DNA from: Gammaproteobacteria bacterium | Lineage (GTDB): Bacteria; Pseudomonadota; Gammaproteobacteria; Poriferisulfidales; Poriferisulfidaceae | DNA length: 64,000 bases | Reading direction: 5' to 3' | Assembly (NCBI GenBank): GCA_026706895.1 | Contig: JAPOXW010000004.1 | Location: 1-64,000 of the forward strand | Shown here: positions 60,397 through 64,000 of the stretch, one piece after another | How the letters are laid out: each line of letters starts with the position of its first letter | Position numbering within the stretch: the stretch's first letter is position 1 | The notes under the pieces: generated by a model | Database searches by the model: none | What the model was told of the DNA's origin: nothing | Seen by the model: the letters and a program-made list of their open reading frames with translations, nothing else | Program-made: the position numbers and the translations under genes

Positions 60397-60687
60397 ATGG
60401 GAAGGGATCAGACACTGGCGCTCCTGCGGCAGCATAAAGCCGCTCTGGCACAGCAGTTCGCCGTCTCGGATATTGCCATTTTCGGGTCGACCGCCCGCGA
60501 CGAAGCCTCGGATACGAGCGATATCGACGTTCTGGTCCGGTTTGACGGACCGACCACGACCGAAGGCTTCTTCGGCTTGCTGTTCTATCTGGAAGATCTC
60601 TTCGGCCGCCGCATTGACTTGGTCACGGACCAGGCACTGCGGAAAGAATTCCGCGCCCATATAGAGCAGGAAGCCATCCATGCCTGA
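60397..60687 (+). CDS. mntA: MntA-like nucleotidyltransferase antitoxin
   Basis: GS(x10)DxD motif: FGSTARDEASDTSDIDVLV; overlaps downstream hepT by 8 nt. Confidence 0.9.
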   Translation: MGRDQTLALLRQHKAALAQQFAVSDIAIFGSTARDEASDTSDIDVLVRFDGPTTTEGFFGLLFYLEDLFGRRIDLVTDQALRKEFRAHIEQEAIHA

Positions 60688-61033
60688 CCCCCGTAAGCCG
60701 GATCGCGGCTGGCAGCTATACGTCGACGACATGATCGAGTGCATGCGCAAGATTCAGTCCTACACGAAACAGACGGACAAGGCCGCGTTCATTGCCAATT
60801 CCCTCGTCTACGATGCCACGCTCCGAAACCTTGAACTGATCGGCGAGGCCGCCACCCATATTCCGGAAGACATACGGGACGCGCATCCGGAAATACCCTG
60901 GCGGACCGTCATCGCGGCCCGGAACCGAATCATCCACGGCTACCTCGGCATCGACGACAGTCTGATCTGGCATATGGTCGAAAACAGCATCCCGAATCTA
61001 TTACCAATACTGGAGGATTTGCAGAGTTCGTGA
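60680..61033 (+). CDS. hepT: HepT-like toxin (DUF86/HEPN)
   Basis: R(x4)HxY motif: [19 protein letters not shown]; directly after the MNT-domain gene. Confidence 0.9.
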   Translation: MPDPRKPDRGWQLYVDDMIECMRKIQSYTKQTDKAAFIANSLVYDATLRNLELIGEAATHIPEDIRDAHPEIPWRTVIAARNRIIHGYLGIDDSLIWHMVENSIPNLLPILEDLQSS

Positions 61034-61056
61034 ACTTTGGAAACAGGATCAAGCGC

Positions 61057-62025
61057 ATGTCTTCCACAGCCCGCCACGATTGGACCCTCTCCGAAGTCCG
61101 CGATCTTCTGAATCGCCCGTTCAGCGACCTGATCCATCAGGCGCAGACCATCCATCGTGCCTGCCATGATCCGAACCAGGTGCAGGTCAGTACCTTGTTG
61201 TCGATCAAGACCGGTGGCTGTCCGGAAGATTGCGCCTACTGCCCGCAGAGTGCTCACTACCAGACCGGGCTGGATCGAGAAAAACTTCTGGATCTGGAAG
61301 AGGTCCGGGAGGCCGCCCGCCGTGCGGTAGACAGCGGCGCGACCCGGTTCTGCCTAGGTGCAGCCTGGCGCTCACCGACCGACCGCGACCTGGACGGCGT
61401 GGTACAAATGATCGAAGTGGTGCGCGAACAGGGACTCGAGACCTGCGTGACGCTGGGAATGCTGAGCCATGAACAGGCAAAACGTCTCGCGGAGTGCGGC
61501 CTCGACTACTACAACCACAATCTGGATACCTCGCCGGAGTTCTACGGCGAAATCATCACCACCCGAACCTACCAGGACCGCCTGGATACATTGCAGCATG
61601 TCCGCGACGCCGGCATCCGGGTGTGCTGCGGCGGCATCCTTGGGATGGGCGAGTCCCGGGAGGACCGGGCCGGGCTTTTGACCCAACTCGCCACTCAGGA
61701 CCCCCACCCGGAGTCGGTCCCGATCAACCTCTTGGTACGAGTGTCCGGAACCCCCTTGGGAGAAGCGGAGGCACTGGACCCACTCGAGTTCGTGCGTACC
61801 ATTGCGGCAGCGCGAATCAGCATGCCCCACTCCATGGTCCGCCTGTCCGCGGGACGCGAAGACATGAGCGACGAGTTGCAGGCATTGTGCTTCGTAGCCG
61901 GAGCCAATTCCATCTTCTACGGCGAAACCCTCCTGACGACACCCAATCCCGACACTGCCCGCGACCAGGCACTGTTCTCCCGCCTGGGTCTGACGGCGCA
62001 ACAAAACCCTTCCTCCGCTCCCTGA
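61057..62025 (+). CDS. bioB: Biotin synthase
   Basis: [69 protein letters not shown]. Confidence 0.97.
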   Translation: MSSTARHDWTLSEVRDLLNRPFSDLIHQAQTIHRACHDPNQVQVSTLLSIKTGGCPEDCAYCPQSAHYQTGLDREKLLDLEEVREAARRAVDSGATRFCLGAAWRSPTDRDLDGVVQMIEVVREQGLETCVTLGMLSHEQAKRLAECGLDYYNHNLDTSPEFYGEIITTRTYQDRLDTLQHVRDAGIRVCCGGILGMGESREDRAGLLTQLATQDPHPESVPINLLVRVSGTPLGEAEALDPLEFVRTIAAARISMPHSMVRLSAGREDMSDELQALCFVAGANSIFYGETLLTTPNPDTARDQALFSRLGLTAQQNPSSAP

Positions 62026-62033
62026 GGCCTCCC

Positions 62034-63182
62034 ATGAAGGACTGGCGCCGCCCGCGCCCGGCGATTCTGCGGCGGCAGCGGATCCTCCGCGGGGCAACCA
62101 ATACCGAAAACGCCTCTCTGGACGGCCGCCCCCAATCGATCTGGTGTGACAACGATTACCTGGGACTGAGTCGCGATCCCCGGGTCTGCGAGGCAATGGC
62201 TTCTGCAGCCAAACGCTACGGCGCAGGCGCGGGCGCCTCACCGTTGATCACCGGCCACACCGAAATCCACCAGTTGCTGGAGGAACGCCTTGCCGCCTTT
62301 ACCGGTCGCGACCGGGCGTTGGTCTTCAGCGCTGGCTACCTCACCAATCTCGGAACCGTGCAGGCGCTGGCCGAGCGCGGCGACACTCTGATCGAGGATC
62401 GCCTGAACCACGCCTCGCTACTGGACGCCGCCCGCCTGTCACGCGCCCGATGCTTGCGTTATCGCCATGCCGACGCCGCCGATGCGGCCCGGCTGCTGCA
62501 GGAACATCAAGCCCGGCTGATTCTGACCGATGGCGTGTTCAGCATGGATGGCGATACCGCGCCGGTAAGCGAACTGGCCGCCGCTGCCCGGGCACATGAT
62601 GCCCTGCTGCTGTGCGACGACGCACACGGCATTGGCGTGCTTGGAGCCCATGGAGGCGGGCTGCTCGAAGAAGCCGGGCTTTCTCAAGTAGAAGTTCCAC
62701 TGCTGGTGGGAACCTTGGGCAAGGCGCTGGGCGCCCAAGGCGGCTTCGTCGCCGGACCCGCCGATTTGATCGAGCATCTCCTCCAGTACGCCCGTAGTTA
62801 CGGTTACAGCACCGCGCTGGCCCCACCGCTCGCGGCCGCCGCAGACCAAGCTTTGAAACTACTGATCGACGAACCGGAGTATCGGGCGCGCTTGCGCGAC
62901 AACATCGAATACTTCCTCCAATGCGCGAAGCAACACGAATTGCCGCTGCAGCCTTCGCGCACCGCCATCCAACCTCTAATCCTAGATGACCCGGAGTCCG
63001 CGCTCGCAGCCAGCCGCTCCCTGTCGGAACAAAGTTTTGCCGTCTGTGCTATCCGTCCGCCCACCGTACCCGAAGGCACCTCCCGGCTGCGCATTACCCT
63101 GTCGGCCCGCCACACACGCGAGCAAATCGAGCGTTTCAGCGAAGCGCTCGCCGCCTGTTGCCCTGCTAAACTGGAAGTATGA
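62034..63182 (+). CDS. bioF: 8-amino-7-oxononanoate synthase
   Basis: WCDNDYLGLSRDPRV, GAGASPLITGHTEIHQLLEERLAAFTGRDRALVFSAGY, CDDAHGIGVLG, GTLGKALGAQGGFVAG. Confidence 0.95.
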   Translation: MKDWRRPRPAILRRQRILRGATNTENASLDGRPQSIWCDNDYLGLSRDPRVCEAMASAAKRYGAGAGASPLITGHTEIHQLLEERLAAFTGRDRALVFSAGYLTNLGTVQALAERGDTLIEDRLNHASLLDAARLSRARCLRYRHADAADAARLLQEHQARLILTDGVFSMDGDTAPVSELAAAARAHDALLLCDDAHGIGVLGAHGGGLLEEAGLSQVEVPLLVGTLGKALGAQGGFVAGPADLIEHLLQYARSYGYSTALAPPLAAAADQALKLLIDEPEYRARLRDNIEYFLQCAKQHELPLQPSRTAIQPLILDDPESALAASRSLSEQSFAVCAIRPPTVPEGTSRLRITLSARHTREQIERFSEALAACCPAKLEV

Positions 63183-64000
63183 CTCTTAGATACAGGAAAG
63201 TGCTGCTCGGCATCACCGGCAGCATCGCCGCCTACAAGGCCTGCGAATTGGTGCGCCTGCTGGTTCGGGATGGCGCCGAGGTCCAGGTGGTCATGAGCCC
63301 GGCGGCGGAACAGTTCGTCGGCGCCATGACATTAGAGGCGCTCAGCCACAGGCCCGTGCGTACCGCGTTGTTCGACCGCGAGGCAGAAATGTCGATGAGC
63401 CATATTGAATTGGCCCGATGGGCTGATGCCGTGGTCATCGCGCCGGCCTCTGCCCATTGCCTGGCCAAACTTGCGACTGGTTTGGCCGACGATCTCCTGA
63501 TGACCCTGTGTCTGGCCACGCGCGCCCCGATTCTGGTTGCCCCGGCCATGAACGCGGCGATGTGGGAAAACCCCGCAACCCAAGAACATGTCCATGCCCT
63601 CATCGAGCGCGGGGTCCAAGTCATCAGCCCGGACGTCGGCGAACAGGCATGCGGCGAGACCGGGCCAGGCCGCCTGCCCGACCCGGAGTATTTGCGGGCC
63701 GCCATCGAAGAACTCGGCACGGACTCCGCGCTAAAGGGCGTGCATGCCGTCGTCACGGCAGGGCCAACCCGGGAGCCGATTGATCCGGCTCGCTTCATCA
63801 GCAACTTCAGCACCGGTCGAATGGGCTGCGCGATCGCCGACGCCTTGCTGGAACGCGGTGCCCAAGTCACCCTGATTCACGGCCCGATCGACATTCCGCT
63901 TCCGCCGGATGCCGATTGCGTGGCGGTTACGACTGCCGCCGAAATGCTGGACGCGGTAATGGCGCACGTGGGCGACTGTCAATTGCTGGTCGCGAATGCA
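63179..64000 (+). CDS. coaBC: Bifunctional phosphopantothenoylcysteine decarboxylase/phosphopantothenate-cysteine ligase (3' end beyond window)
   Basis: RKVLLGITGSIAAYKACELVRLLVRDGAEVQVVMSPAA, PAMNAAMWENPATQ, VTAGPTREPIDPARFISNFSTGRMG; ATGA overlap with bioF stop; not in the ORF track because truncated. Confidence 0.95.
   Translation, partial: MTLRYRKVLLGITGSIAAYKACELVRLLVRDGAEVQVVMSPAAEQFVGAMTLEALSHRPVRTALFDREAEMSMSHIELARWADAVVIAPASAHCLAKLATGLADDLLMTLCLATRAPILVAPAMNAAMWENPATQEHVHALIERGVQVISPDVGEQACGETGPGRLPDPEYLRAAIEELGTDSALKGVHAVVTAGPTREPIDPARFISNFSTGRMGCAIADALLERGAQVTLIHGPIDIPLPPDADCVAVTTAAEMLDAVMAHVGDCQLLVANA

Noticed and set aside
60319-60973. Minus-strand ORFs 60319-60750 and 60716-60973
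   Set aside because: Antisense to the MntA/HepT pair, which shows canonical motifs on the plus strand.
61494-62033. 5' extension of the bioF ORF overlapping bioB
   Set aside because: Out-of-frame reading of bioB; bioF homology starts at MKDWRRPRPAIL (62034).

Overview
This window looks like a gammaproteobacterial chromosome from a methylotroph. It carries a tetrahydromethanopterin (H4MPT) C1 gene block: fae, mch, mtdB, a beta-RFAP-synthase-like gene, two ATP-grasp genes and a CitG/MdcB-like gene. Most of the window is housekeeping: fabD/fabG, infA, clpA, nudJ-mnmA, acnA, fumC, purB, thrC-hom-alaC, surE-pcm-yqaA-nlpD, moeA/moaE, purL, ssrA, fdxA, an AddB-like nuclease, leuA, a Liv-type ABC transporter with an acyl-CoA ligase, tadA-guaA-guaB, ubiA, and bioB-bioF-coaBC. 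Four regions look accessory. (1) A large repetitive FN3/cadherin/Calx-beta surface protein runs off the left edge; a 14-nt poly-G tract lies about 100 nt upstream of its signal peptide, in an arrangement that would permit translational phase variation. (2) A DUF262/HNH (GmrSD-like) gene is inserted at the 5' end of alaC and is flanked by two diverged copies of the first ~70 bp of alaC. (3) A type II restriction-modification pair (XcyI-like PD-(D/E)xK nuclease plus TSPPY methyltransferase) and small hypothetical genes lie just downstream of the tmRNA gene. (4) A canonical MntA/HepT toxin-antitoxin pair sits between ubiA and bioB. No CRISPR array, rRNA or tRNA was recognised. All family calls come from reading motifs by eye; no database search was run.
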